DNA from: Streptomyces guryensis
GTDB taxonomy: Bacteria > Actinomycetota > Actinomycetes > Streptomycetales > Streptomycetaceae
Reading direction: 5' to 3'
Assembly: GCF_021261325.1 (NCBI RefSeq)
Contig: NZ_JAJSBI010000033.1
Coordinates: 1-64,000, forward strand
DNA: 64,000 nucleotides
A model generated the notes under the pieces. It had not been told where the DNA came from, did not search any database, and saw only the letters and a program-made list of their open reading frames with translations. Shown here in pieces: positions 31,705 through 40,299 of the stretch (the first letter of the stretch is position 1; the number at the start of each line of letters is the position of its first letter). The translations under genes were made by a program, and so were the position numbers.

Positions 31705-32154
31705 ATGTCCACACACGTCCAGAAGCCCGGCTGGTTCACTGTCAACGTCTTCAACCGCGCCGTGGCGTGGATGACCCGCCGCGGCATCAGCGTCTGGGGA
31801 TCGCGGGTTCTTGCGGTCCGTGGACGCAAGAGCGGCGAGTGGCGGACCACCCCCGTGAACCTGCTGACGGTGGAGGGGCAGCAGTATCTGCTGGCCCCGC
31901 GCGGGCACGTCCAGTGGACGCACAACATGCGGGCCGCGGGCAGCGGCGAGCTGCGCCTCGGCAAGAACGTGGACGTGTTCACCGCGACCGAGGTCGCCGA
32001 CGACGACAAGGTGCCGCTGCTGCGCGCCTACCTCAAGCGCTGGAAGGCCGAGGTCGGGGTCTTCTTCAACGGGGTCGGCCCCGACTCCCCCGATGCCGAC
32101 CTGCGCCGTATCGCCCCCGACCACCCGGTCTTCCTGATCACGGTCAGGAGCTGA
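31705..32154 (+). CDS. Nitroreductase-family deazaflavin (F420)-dependent oxidoreductase
   Basis: The 149-aa protein is a DUF385/Ddn-type split-beta-barrel enzyme (WGSRVLAVRGRKSGEWRTTPVN, then YLLAPRGHVQWTHNMRAAG). The family uses cofactor F420 for reductions or disproportionation in actinobacteria. ATG 31705 follows TGGGGG; ATG 31693 is four codons earlier without a site. It is regulated by the divergent TetR through the operator cluster upstream. Its end overlaps the convergent flavoprotein gene by 11 nt. The substrate is unknown. Confidence 0.88.
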   Translation: MSTHVQKPGWFTVNVFNRAVAWMTRRGISVWGSRVLAVRGRKSGEWRTTPVNLLTVEGQQYLLAPRGHVQWTHNMRAAGSGELRLGKNVDVFTATEVADDDKVPLLRAYLKRWKAEVGVFFNGVGPDSPDADLRRIAPDHPVFLITVRS

Positions 32155-33397
32155 CCTCGGTGGCCTCGCCGCCGCCCACCGGATCCACCGGACGCCGGTC
32201 GAACGCGGTGAGGGCGCGCTGTGCCATCGGATGGACGCGCACGATCTCGGCGAGGGAGGTCGAGCCGCGCGTGATGTCCCTGAACGCGTTCCACGCGGGC
32301 CGGAACCCGGTCAGTGCCGCGTGGAACAGGCCGGGCCGGCGCTCGAAGACGGTCAGCAGAGCCCTGCCGACGCTCATCTCGACGCCGAGCCCCGCCTTGA
32401 TCGCGAACGCGTAGTTCAGGGCCTGGCGCCGGGCGTCCACCGCGTCGTGCGCCTCGGCGATCCGCACCGCCCACTCCCCCGCCAGCCGCCCCGAGCGCAG
32501 CGCGAAGGAGATGCCCTCGCGGGTCCACGGCTCCAGCAGCCCCGCCGCGTCCCCGCACACCAGCACCCGCCCGCGGGACAGCGGCGAGTCGTCGGCCCGG
32601 CAGCGGGTCAGGTGGCCGGAGGAGACGCTCGGTTCGAACCCGGCGAGTCCGAGCCGCCCGACGAACTCCTCCAAGTACCGCTTGGTGGCCGCCCCTTCAC
32701 CGCGCGCCGAGATCACCCCGACCGTGAGTGTGTCCCCCTTGGGGAACACCCAGCCGTAACTGCCGGGGATCGGGCCCCAGTCGATGAGCACCCGTTCCTT
32801 CCAGTCCTCCGCGACGGTCTCCGGCACCGGGATCTCCGCCTCCAGACCGAGATCTACCTGGTCGAGCTTCACCCCGACGTGCGCCCCTATCCGGCTGGCG
32901 CTGCCGTCCGCGCCCACCACGGCCCGCGCGAGCAGCGTCTCGCCGCCCTGCAGGAACACGGCGACCGTACGCCGGTCCGGCACCGCCGAGCCGTGCTGCT
33001 CCACTCGCTGCACGGTGACGCCGGTCCGCAGCTCGGCGCCCGCCTTCTGCGCGTGCTCGACGAGCTGCTGGTCGAACTCGGGCCGGTTGATCAGCCCGAA
33101 CAGCATCTGCTTGGAGCGCCGGGTGCGGGTGAAGCGCCCGTTGTTGGAGAACGTCACCGCGTGCACCCGGTCCCGCAGCGGCAGCTCGAAGCCGGGCGGC
33201 AGGGAATCGCGGGACGGGCCGATGATCCCGCCGCCGCACGTCTTGTAGCGCGGCAGCTCCGCCTTCTCCAGCAGCAGGACGCTGCGTCCCGCGACCGCCG
33301 CCGCGTAGGCGGCCGAGGCCCCCGCGGGTCCCGCGCCCACCACGACGACGTCCCACACCCGCTGCACGTCGTCCGCCGAAGAGTTCTCGCTGCTCAC
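32144..33397 (-). CDS. Geranylgeranyl reductase-family FAD-dependent oxidoreductase
   Basis: The 417-aa flavoprotein has an N-terminal Rossmann FAD motif (VVVVGAGPAGASAAY), the family motif RYKTCGGGIIGPS, the second FAD site VLVCGDAAGLLEPWTREGISFALRSG, and helices expected for the isoprenoid-binding region. Members hydrogenate polyprenyl chains such as menaquinone tails or lipids at the membrane. GTG 33397 has GGGAG about 12 nt upstream. No menaquinone gene is adjacent in the window. It is divergent from the M20 peptidase gene. Confidence 0.9.
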   Translation of the reverse strand: MSSENSSADDVQRVWDVVVVGAGPAGASAAYAAAVAGRSVLLLEKAELPRYKTCGGGIIGPSRDSLPPGFELPLRDRVHAVTFSNNGRFTRTRRSKQMLFGLINRPEFDQQLVEHAQKAGAELRTGVTVQRVEQHGSAVPDRRTVAVFLQGGETLLARAVVGADGSASRIGAHVGVKLDQVDLGLEAEIPVPETVAEDWKERVLIDWGPIPGSYGWVFPKGDTLTVGVISARGEGAATKRYLEEFVGRLGLAGFEPSVSSGHLTRCRADDSPLSRGRVLVCGDAAGLLEPWTREGISFALRSGRLAGEWAVRIAEAHDAVDARRQALNYAFAIKAGLGVEMSVGRALLTVFERRPGLFHAALTGFRPAWNAFRDITRGSTSLAEIVRVHPMAQRALTAFDRRPVDPVGGGEATEVSS

Positions 33398-33530
33398 GAT
33401 GGTCTACTGCTCCCGATCAAGCTGCTGCCGCACCTGTCCCCCCGCATCCTACGGCGGACATCTCCGCAGGCCGCTGTGGGAGGATCCCGATACCCACACG
33501 TACAACGTCGCACCCACAAGGAGCGTGCCC

Positions 33531-34886
33531 ATGTCGTCGAATCCGGTCGCCGAGACCGTCGCCTCGCTGATGCCGAGGGCGCAGGCGGAGCTCGCCGAAC
33601 TGGTGGCGTTCAAGTCGGTGGCGGACTTCGAGCAGTTCCCCAGGAGCGAGAGCGAGGGCGCTGCGAACTGGGTCGCCGACGCCCTCACCGCCGAGGGGTT
33701 CCAGGACGTCGCCCTCCTCGACACCCCCGACGGCACGCAGTCGGTGTACGGCTACCTGCCCGGCCCCGAGGGCGCCAGGACCGTCCTGCTCTACGCCCAC
33801 TACGACGTCCAGCCGCCCCTGGACGAGGCCGGCTGGACCACCCCGCCCTTCGAGCTGACCGAGCGCGACGGCCGCTGGTACGGGCGAGGCGCCGCCGACT
33901 GCAAGGGCGGCGTGATCATGCACCTGCTCGCGCTGCGTGCCCTGAAGGCGAACGGCGGCGTGCCCGTGCACATCAAGGTCATCGCCGAGGGCTCGGAGGA
34001 AATGGGCACGGGTGGCCTGGAGCGTTACGCCGAGGCCCACCCCGACCTGCTGACCGCCGACACGATCGTCATCGGCGACTCGGGCAACTTCCGCGTCGGT
34101 CTGCCGACGGTCACCTCGACCCTGCGGGGCATGACCCTCGTGCGCGTGCAGATAGACACGCTCGAAGGCAACCTGCACTCGGGCCAGTTCGGCGGCGCGG
34201 CCCCCGATGCGCTGGGCGCGCTGATCCGCGTGCTGGACTCGCTGCGCGCGGAGGACGGTTCGACCACCGTCGACGGGCTCACTCCCACGACCCGTTGGGA
34301 GGGCCTGCAGTACGACGAGGAGCAGTTCCGCCAGGACGCCAAGGTGCTGGACGGGGTGCAGCTGATCGGCTCCGGCTCGGTCGCCGACCGTATCTGGGCG
34401 CGCCCGGCCGTCACGGTCCTCGGCATCGACTGCCCGCCGGTGGTCGGCGCCACGCCGTCGGTGCAGGCGGGCGCCCGCGCCCTGGTCAGCCTGCGGGTGC
34501 CGCCGGGCGTGGACGCGGCCGAGGCCACCAAGCTGCTGCAGGCCCATCTGGAGGCGCACACCCCGTGGGGCGCCCGGGTGCGCACCGAACAGGTCGGCCA
34601 GGGCAAGGCGTTCAGCGCGGACACCACCAGCCCGGCGTACGCGGCGATGGCGGAGGCGATGGCGGTCGCCTACCCCGGCCAGGAGATGCAGTACGCCGGC
34701 CAGGGCGGTTCGATCCCCCTCTGCAACACCCTCGCCGAGCTCTATCCGCAGGCGGAGATCCTTCTGATCGGTCTGAGCGAGCCGGAGGCCCGGATCCACG
34801 CGGTGAACGAGAGCGTCTCGCCCGAGGAACTGGAGCGTCTGTCGGTGGCGGAGGCCCTGTTCCTGCGGAACTACGCGGCAAGCTGA
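33531..34886 (+). CDS. M20-family metallopeptidase (dipeptidase)
   Basis: The 451-aa cytoplasmic peptidase has the M20 metal-site motifs in order: YAHYDVQP (His and the Asp two residues on), GRGAADCKGG (bridging Asp), AEGSEEMG (catalytic Glu pair), GDSGN, and IHAVNES near the C-terminus (metal His). The dimerisation insert lies between about 200 and 310. It is of the CNDP/DapE-like dipeptidase length. ATG 33531 is chosen because AAGGAG lies 7 nt upstream. Two hairpins follow the gene. Confidence 0.93.
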   Translation: MSSNPVAETVASLMPRAQAELAELVAFKSVADFEQFPRSESEGAANWVADALTAEGFQDVALLDTPDGTQSVYGYLPGPEGARTVLLYAHYDVQPPLDEAGWTTPPFELTERDGRWYGRGAADCKGGVIMHLLALRALKANGGVPVHIKVIAEGSEEMGTGGLERYAEAHPDLLTADTIVIGDSGNFRVGLPTVTSTLRGMTLVRVQIDTLEGNLHSGQFGGAAPDALGALIRVLDSLRAEDGSTTVDGLTPTTRWEGLQYDEEQFRQDAKVLDGVQLIGSGSVADRIWARPAVTVLGIDCPPVVGATPSVQAGARALVSLRVPPGVDAAEATKLLQAHLEAHTPWGARVRTEQVGQGKAFSADTTSPAYAAMAEAMAVAYPGQEMQYAGQGGSIPLCNTLAELYPQAEILLIGLSEPEARIHAVNESVSPEELERLSVAEALFLRNYAAS

Positions 34887-34905
34887 ACCCTCCTCCACCG
34901 ACGCC

Positions 34906-34934
34906 CAGTGGCCCGCCCTCGGGCGGGGCCACTG
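34906..34934 (+). terminator. Hairpin after the M20 peptidase gene
   Basis: CAGTGGCCCGCCC pairs with GGGCGGGGCCACTG across a TC loop, with one bulged base. It lies 20 nt after the stop. Confidence 0.75.
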
Positions 34935-34977
34935 CAGGGCGAGCCGAGCCACGCCCCGCCCGCTCTGCCGTCAGCAG

Positions 34978-35005
34978 AGGGCCCTCGTCTTCGGACGGGG
35001 GCCCT
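34978..35005 (+). terminator. Second hairpin with TTCG tetraloop upstream of the MBL gene
   Basis: AGGGCCCTCGTC pairs with GACGGGGGCCCT (one mismatch) around loop TTCG, an exceptionally stable tetraloop in RNA. It ends 16 nt before the start codon of the MBL-fold gene. Confidence 0.65.
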
Positions 35006-35020
35006 TCTACGGTCGCCTTC

Positions 35021-35725
35021 ATGGACGTCGTCGAACTCCTCCCACGCCTTCACCTTCTTCGCTTCCCGGTCGGCCAGGGCTATCTCTGGCGCGACGGCGA
35101 CGAGCTCACACTGATCGACGCGGGCCCGGGGGGCTCGGGTGCCGCCATCGCCGCACTTGTGGAGCCGCTCGGGGACATCCGCCGCATCGTGCTCACGCAC
35201 TTCCACGAGGATCACGCAGGCGGCGCGGGCGAGCTTGCCGCGCTGACCGGTGCCGAGGTGCTGGCCCACCATCTGGACGCAGCCGCGATCCGCGGTGCCG
35301 TCCCCGGCCCACCCCCGGTGTTCGAGGACTGGGAGCGCCCCCTCCACACGGAGGTCGCCCGGCACCTCCCGGAAGGCGAGTTCGTACGGCCTCGGATGGT
35401 CACCGGCCTCTCCGACGGTGATGTCCTGGGCTTCGGTGACGGAGCGCACGTGATCCACACCCCCGGCCACACGCACGGCAGCATCGCCCTCCATCTCGCG
35501 CAGCACGGCGTCCTGTTCACGGGCGACACCGTGGCGGCCTCCCCGGTCGACGGCAGCGTGATGCCGGGCGTCTTCAATCTCGACCGGTCCCAGCTGCTCG
35601 GCTCATTTGGCCGGCTCGCGGCGCTCCGCTCCGACGTGGCGTGCTTCGGGCACGGCACTCCGGTGATCGGGCACGCGGGCACGACACTTCGCCGATCAGC
35701 AGACACGTACCCGGTGTCACCCTGA
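35021..35725 (+). CDS. MBL-fold metallo-hydrolase
   Basis: The 234-aa protein has the metallo-beta-lactamase motifs: LTHFHEDHAGG (metal 1 and 2 ligands), TPGHTHGS, LFTGDTV (bridging Asp) and FGHGTPVIG. It starts MDVVELLPRLHLLRFPVGQG. No signal peptide is present, so it is likely cytoplasmic; functions in the family range from glyoxalase II to lactonase. A ribosome site is absent and TACGGT lies just upstream, suggesting a leaderless mRNA. The gene ends 10 nt before the kinase-fold gene at 35736 and is probably cotranscribed with it. Confidence 0.9.
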   Translation: MDVVELLPRLHLLRFPVGQGYLWRDGDELTLIDAGPGGSGAAIAALVEPLGDIRRIVLTHFHEDHAGGAGELAALTGAEVLAHHLDAAAIRGAVPGPPPVFEDWERPLHTEVARHLPEGEFVRPRMVTGLSDGDVLGFGDGAHVIHTPGHTHGSIALHLAQHGVLFTGDTVAASPVDGSVMPGVFNLDRSQLLGSFGRLAALRSDVACFGHGTPVIGHAGTTLRRSADTYPVSP

Positions 35726-35735
35726 CCATGAGGTC

Positions 35736-36791
35736 ATGTCCTCCGCCACGCGCCGCACCGCCCACAGCGACCTCGCGACCTCCCTGTCCCTCCTCAGTGA
35801 CCGCGAGCTGGCGGACCTGCTGGCCTCGGGAACGCCCGTGGGCGTCGGCATCGGCGGGCGCTACCTGCTGGTCGAGGTGGACGGCAGGCGGGTCTTCGTG
35901 AAGCGGATGCCGCTCACGGACGTCGAGTTGCTGCCCGAGAACGCCCGGTCCACGGCGAACCTCTTCGAGCTGCCGGCCTTCTGCCACTACGGCACCGGTC
36001 GCAGCCCCGGCTTCGGTGCCTGGCGCGAACTGGCCGTGCACACGATGACGACGAACTGGGTGCTCGCCGACCGCTTCACCGGCTTCCCTCTGATGCACCA
36101 CTGGCGGGTGCTGCCGGATGCCGTCCAGCCCCTTCCCGATGAACTGGCGGACGTGGCGGGGACGGTGGCCTACTGCGGCGGCTCGGCACAGGTCCGCGAG
36201 CGCCTCGACGCCCTGCGGACCTCGTCCACGAGCCTGGTCCTGTTCCTGGAGTACTTCCCGTACACCCTCCACGACTGGCTCGACACGCAGGTGCGCACCG
36301 CCGACTCGGACCGGATCTGCACGCGGGTGGACGAGTGGCTGGGCGCGCTGACCGGGTTCCTCCGCGAACGCCGGCTCCTGCACTTCGACGCGCACTTCCA
36401 GAACGTCCTCACCGACGGCGAGCAGTTCTTCCTGGCCGACTACGGGCTCGCGTTCAGTTCCCGGTTCCGGCTCTCCCGGCCGGAGCGCGCCTTCTTCGAC
36501 CGGCATCGCGACTACGACCTCGTCTACAGCCGCGCCCATCTGGTGAACTGGCTCGTCACCGCCTTGTACGGGTACGACAGACAGGAGCGGGAGGCTTTCG
36601 TCCGCGGCTGCGCCGTCGGGGCGCGTCCCGACGGCGTACCGAAAGCCGCTGCCGCGATCATCTCCCGGGACGCAGCGCTCACGGCCGTCCTCAACGGCTT
36701 CCTCGGCCGCCTGCGGCACGAGAGCAGGCTGACCCCCTACCCGGTGGAGGACCTGCGCCTCGCTTACAACAGCTCCACGCTCTCCGCGTAG
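35736..36791 (+). CDS. Kinase-fold protein, aminoglycoside-kinase or RIO-like
   Basis: This 351-aa protein has a divergent kinase core. VFVKRMPL provides the phosphate-binding Lys, LLHFDAHFQNVL the catalytic-loop Asp and Asn (brenner-type motif), and FFLADYGLAF the metal-binding Asp in place of DFG. There is no glycine-rich loop of the Ser/Thr-kinase type, and no membrane segment. It could phosphorylate a small molecule or a protein. It follows the MBL-fold gene by 10 nt. The 3' end overlaps the OppF pseudogene by 28 nt on the other strand. Confidence 0.75.
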   Translation: MSSATRRTAHSDLATSLSLLSDRELADLLASGTPVGVGIGGRYLLVEVDGRRVFVKRMPLTDVELLPENARSTANLFELPAFCHYGTGRSPGFGAWRELAVHTMTTNWVLADRFTGFPLMHHWRVLPDAVQPLPDELADVAGTVAYCGGSAQVRERLDALRTSSTSLVLFLEYFPYTLHDWLDTQVRTADSDRICTRVDEWLGALTGFLRERRLLHFDAHFQNVLTDGEQFFLADYGLAFSSRFRLSRPERAFFDRHRDYDLVYSRAHLVNWLVTALYGYDRQEREAFVRGCAVGARPDGVPKAAAAIISRDAALTAVLNGFLGRLRHESRLTPYPVEDLRLAYNSSTLSA

Positions 36792-37567
36792 GGGCAGGCG
36801 ACCGGGTTCCCGCCGCCCCGGTCGATCAGCGCGGGCACCTCCCCGACACGGGCCTCCCGTTCACTCTCCGTCAGCCGGCCGGCGAACTTGGGACCTCGGG
36901 TGCGGAAGCGGCGGCCGCTGGGCGGGCGGACCGGGCTGGGGACGTCGCCCTGGACGAGGACGCGGGTGCAGGCGCGGGCGCGCTCCTTGCGCGGGTCGGG
37001 GAGCGGGATGGCGGAGACGAGGGCCTGGGTGTAGAGGCGGGCGGGGGCGGTGAACAGGTGGTGGGCGGGGGCGATCTCGACCAGGCGGCCCAGGTACATG
37101 ACCGCTACCCGGCCGGCCACGTGGCACATCACCGACAGGTCGTGGGCGACGAAGAGGAAGGACAGGCCGAGTTCGTTCTGCGGGTCCATCAGCAGGTTGA
37201 GTACGCCGGCCCGGATCGATACGTCGACCGCCGGCACCGGCTCGTCCAGCACGATCACCTTGGGGCGCAGGGCCAACGCCCGTGCGATGCCGATGCGTTG
37301 GCGCCGGCCGCCGGAGCACTCGTGGGCGTAGCGGTTGCCGTGCTCGGAGTTCAGTCCGACCAGGCGCAGCAGTTCGCGCACCTCGTCCCAGCCGCCGGCG
37401 TCGTAGCGGCCGTGGATGCGCAGGGGTTCGGCGACGTTCGACAGCCGGCCGAGCTGCCCTTGTCGGAGCTGCCGCCCCCGCCGCCCGCTGCTGCAGGCGG
37501 CCAGGGCCGGCACGAGCCCGGCGGCAAGGGCGAGTCCCCTCGTGAGGGCCGATGAGTGCGCGCGCAT
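36764..37567 (-). pseudogene. Collapsed oligopeptide ABC operon: lipoprotein signal fused to a broken OppF
   Basis: The frame starts with a perfect ribosome site (GGAGGAGGGAC) and a lipoprotein signal peptide MRAHSSALTRGLALAAGLVP followed by ALAACSS, as in the peptide-binding protein that begins such operons. After about 20 residues it passes directly into VAEPLRIHGRYD, the middle of an OppF-type ATPase. Signature ECSGGRRQRIGIARAL and Walker B VIVLDEPVPAVD follow, but Walker A is missing. The C-terminal CxFRTRCPKF motif reads RRFRTRGPKF with both Cys lost. So the permease and OppD genes and most of two genes were deleted, leaving a non-functional fusion of 267 codons. Confidence 0.8.
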
Positions 37568-37808
37568 GTCCCTCCTCCGGCCGACGGAGGTTCCGCGGCC
37601 TTGTCGAAGCGGCCGAGCGGCCGCGCGAGAGCTGAGTTGCGCACCGACGGTAGAACTCGCGTGCACCTGGTGCAGGTTCCTGTTCATACCGGGACGGCGA
37701 CAATTCACCCGAGCTTTGCCCCTGGAACCCCCTCCGCCGGGCAGTGTCGCCCGACAACCACTCAGGAACCACAGAGGTCACGTCGTCAGCAGGGGTGTTC
37801 GACAGAGA

Positions 37809-38852
37809 TCAGCCGACCGGGACGCCCGCCTCCAGATACAGCGCCGCGCCGCGCTCGCGCGCCCGCAGGGCCCAGCGCAACCGCTCGTAGCGCACCGGCG
37901 GAAGCAGGTCCGCGGCCTCCTCCTCGGTGGCGAACCGCCAGTCGCGCAGCTCGGGCCCGGGCAGCAGGAGCCGCGCTGTCTCCGTGGAGTCGAGGCGGCC
38001 GCCGTCGAAGAGGAGGCGCAGCCCGCCGTAGCCAGGAGGTGCGGGCGCCTCCCAGTCGACGACCAGAAGGCGGGGGACCTCGTCGAGGTGGATGCCGGTC
38101 TCCTCGACGACCTCGCGCATGCCGGCGCGGGCGGGGGCTTCACCGGGTTCGACGACACCGCCGGGGAACTCCCAGCCGGCCTTGTAGGTGGGGTCCACGA
38201 GGAGGACGCGGTCCTGCTCGTCGAAGAGGAGGACGCCTGCGGCCAGCGTCTCGGCGGTGGGTTCGGGGGTCTGTACTATGTCACATACCACTACCTCACC
38301 GGTGCTGACGGCCTCAGCGATGCGGAGCGCGCTCTCATACGGTGTGAGGGCCCCCGTGTCGACGGGATAAGCATCGGCGGTGAGCCAGGACGCGAGGGCG
38401 GCACGGTACGGCTCGATGTGGTCGTACGACCACTGCCGTACCCGTGTCTCGCCGTCCGGCAGGTCGGGCGGCACATCCCGGCCGGCTATTCGCTCCCGCA
38501 GGATCGTTTCCGCCGGAGCCAGGAGGACATGCCGGACAGAGACCCGGCGTGCTGCGAGGCCGCCGAAGATCTCGTCTCGGTACTCCTGGCGCAGCAGGGT
38601 CATCGGAACCACCAGGGTTCCGCCCAGTTCGGCGAGCATCGCGGCCGCCGTGTCGATCACGAGACGTCGCCAGATCGGCATGTCCTGGTAGTCGCCGACC
38701 TCGGCGAGGTGCTTGGGCGGCAGCAGGTGCGTGAGAGCCGCGCCGATCACCTCCGGGTCGAAGAGCGTACTGTTCGGGATCAGCTCGATCAGCTCCCGTG
38801 CGGTGGTGGTCTTCCCCGCACCGAACGCGCCGTTGATCCAGACGACGGTCAC
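37809..38852 (-). CDS. P-loop kinase fused to a NUDIX hydrolase
   Basis: The 347-aa protein has an N-terminal P-loop nucleotide kinase-like domain (VVWINGAFGAGKTTTARELIE, about 1-180). A C-terminal NUDIX domain (about 190-330) has the complete box GGVVEPGEAPARAGMREVVE followed by ETGI, containing the REVVEE metal ligands. The NUDIX part would hydrolyse a nucleoside diphosphate-X; the first domain would phosphorylate a small substrate. GTG 38852 begins the P-loop domain and follows AAGGGGGA; longer frames to 39110 have low-complexity Arg/Ser-rich leaders and are discounted. The fusion suggests two steps on related substrates. Confidence 0.88.
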   Translation of the reverse strand: MTVVWINGAFGAGKTTTARELIELIPNSTLFDPEVIGAALTHLLPPKHLAEVGDYQDMPIWRRLVIDTAAAMLAELGGTLVVPMTLLRQEYRDEIFGGLAARRVSVRHVLLAPAETILRERIAGRDVPPDLPDGETRVRQWSYDHIEPYRAALASWLTADAYPVDTGALTPYESALRIAEAVSTGEVVVCDIVQTPEPTAETLAAGVLLFDEQDRVLLVDPTYKAGWEFPGGVVEPGEAPARAGMREVVEETGIHLDEVPRLLVVDWEAPAPPGYGGLRLLFDGGRLDSTETARLLLPGPELRDWRFATEEEAADLLPPVRYERLRWALRARERGAALYLEAGVPVG

Positions 38853-38939
38853 AGGTCCCCCTTCTTCTGTTGGCCCCCTGTGGCTTGCCCGCTTCACCCT
38901 GCCACGGAAACCAGCTCCAGTTGAGGGCGCACAAAAGGG

Positions 38940-38974
38940 GGCGCCGGTACCCCTGCTGCGGGGGCACCGGCGCC
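38940..38974 (-). terminator. Hairpin terminator after the small exported-peptide gene
   Basis: GGCGCCGGTACCCC (38940-38953) pairs with GGGGGCACCGGCGCC (38960-38974) with a small bulge. On the minus strand it is followed by CCCTTTTG. It would end the epimerase-small peptide operon. Confidence 0.75.
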
Positions 38975-39000
38975 GCGATCGGGTCTCGACCGGGTCGGCC

Positions 39001-39207
39001 TTACTGACCGAGGGCCTTTCCTGGACCGGCGAGGCCCTCGTCGCCCGTCGTGTGGGTGACCGTGCCGACGGTGTCCTCGACGCCCAGGTCGCCGAGCGAC
39101 TGGTGATCACCGACCACCTGGTGGTCGGCGTGTTGCGAGGGGGTGATGGCCGCGACGACGAACCCGGTGGCGAGGGAGGCGATGGCGAGCATGCTGCGCT
39201 TCTTCAT
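39001..39207 (-). CDS. Small exported peptide (68 aa)
   Basis: The peptide begins MKKRSMLAIASLATGFVVAA, a typical signal sequence, followed by an Asp/His/Gly/Thr-rich mature part of about 45 residues with no cysteine. Its ATG overlaps the stop of the epimerase gene as ATGA, which gives translational coupling and supports it as real. A terminator follows. Function unknown; it is probably released or cell-wall associated. Confidence 0.6.
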   Translation of the reverse strand: MKKRSMLAIASLATGFVVAAITPSQHADHQVVGDHQSLGDLGVEDTVGTVTHTTGDEGLAGPGKALGQ

Positions 39208-40187
39208 GCCCGGTTCAACTGTGAAACCGCGCGTGGGTCACGCCTTCGTCCGTCGCGCACCTGGCGCACCAGGTCGGCGGCCGCCTGCGGCCACTGGGCG
39301 TGCTCGAATGCGAACCCCGCTTCAAGCAGGCGGCCGGGGACGACCCGGCGGCTCTTGAGCAGGAGCTCGGTGTCCGAGCGCAGGGCGAAGGCGCCGAGTT
39401 CGGCCATCCAGCGCGTGGCGGGCAGCCCGACCGGCATGCCGCATGCGGCGCGCAGGGCCCTCATGAACGCGCGGTGCGGGAGCGGCCCGGGAGCAGCGAG
39501 ATTCACCGGCCCGGCGAGGTCTTCCCGGTCGAAGAGGAACTCCACCGCGCGGACGAAGTCGCGCTCATGGATCCAGGACACGTACTGCGCACCGCCCGCG
39601 ACCGGACCGCCGAGGCCGAGCCGGGCCAGTCGCAGCAGAACGTCGAGGACTCCGCCGCGATCGGGGCTCATCACCATGGCGGAGCGCAGGGCGACCTTGC
39701 GGGTGCCCGGCGTGTCGGCATCTTCCTGTGCCCGTTCCCAGTTCCTGGCGATCTCCACGCTGTAGGCCCAGTAGCCCGGGACCCCGGGCTCGCCGCCGCC
39801 GATCACACCGGTCGCCTCGTCGTTGGGCGCGTCGAAGCGGTGGGCGTACACGGTGGCCGTACTCATCTGGAGCCATACGCGGGGAGGCCGCGCGGCGGCC
39901 GCGATCGCCTCTCCGACGATCCGGGCGGAATTCACCCGGGAGTCCATCATGGCTCGCAGGTTGGCCGGGGTGTACCGGCAGCTGACACTGCGCCCCGCCA
40001 GGTTGATCACGACGTCGCTGCCGTCGATCTCCTGGCCCCAGGGGCCCAGGTGCTCGCCGTCCCAGCGGACCTCACCCTCACGCACCGGCCGCCGGGTGAG
40101 GATCACGACGTCGTGGCCGGCGGCAGCCAGCGCGCGCCGCAGGATCGCGCCGACCTGCCCCGTCCCGCCAGGAATGACGATCTTCAT
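39204..40187 (-). CDS. NAD(P)-dependent epimerase of the TIGR01777 (YfcH) family
   Basis: This 327-aa SDR-type protein has the nucleotide motif IVIPGGTGQVG (one residue unlike the usual GGTGFIG), the conserved NLAGRSV, and the family stretch YVSWIHERDFVRAVEFL, with a DUF1731 C-terminal tail (LKSRRVVPGRLLEAGFAFEH). ATG 40187 follows GGGGGAG. The family acts on unknown nucleotide-sugar or lipid substrates. It is the first gene of a two-gene operon with the small exported peptide. Confidence 0.9.
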   Translation of the reverse strand: MKIVIPGGTGQVGAILRRALAAAGHDVVILTRRPVREGEVRWDGEHLGPWGQEIDGSDVVINLAGRSVSCRYTPANLRAMMDSRVNSARIVGEAIAAAARPPRVWLQMSTATVYAHRFDAPNDEATGVIGGGEPGVPGYWAYSVEIARNWERAQEDADTPGTRKVALRSAMVMSPDRGGVLDVLLRLARLGLGGPVAGGAQYVSWIHERDFVRAVEFLFDREDLAGPVNLAAPGPLPHRAFMRALRAACGMPVGLPATRWMAELGAFALRSDTELLLKSRRVVPGRLLEAGFAFEHAQWPQAAADLVRQVRDGRRRDPRAVSQLNRA

Positions 40188-40299
40188 CAGGCTCCCCCTT
40201 GTGTATGGGCGGAAGCCTAACCCAGGAACTTGAACACGTTCAAAATCTACTGCCGGCATGTTGCGGAAGTGATGAGCCGAGCGAATCCGACACCACTTG

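Noticed and set aside
32231..35725. A 1164-codon plus-strand frame across three genes
   Set aside because: Only its last 234 codons (from 35021) are real, the MBL-fold protein. The rest is antisense to the flavoprotein or out of frame with the peptidase.
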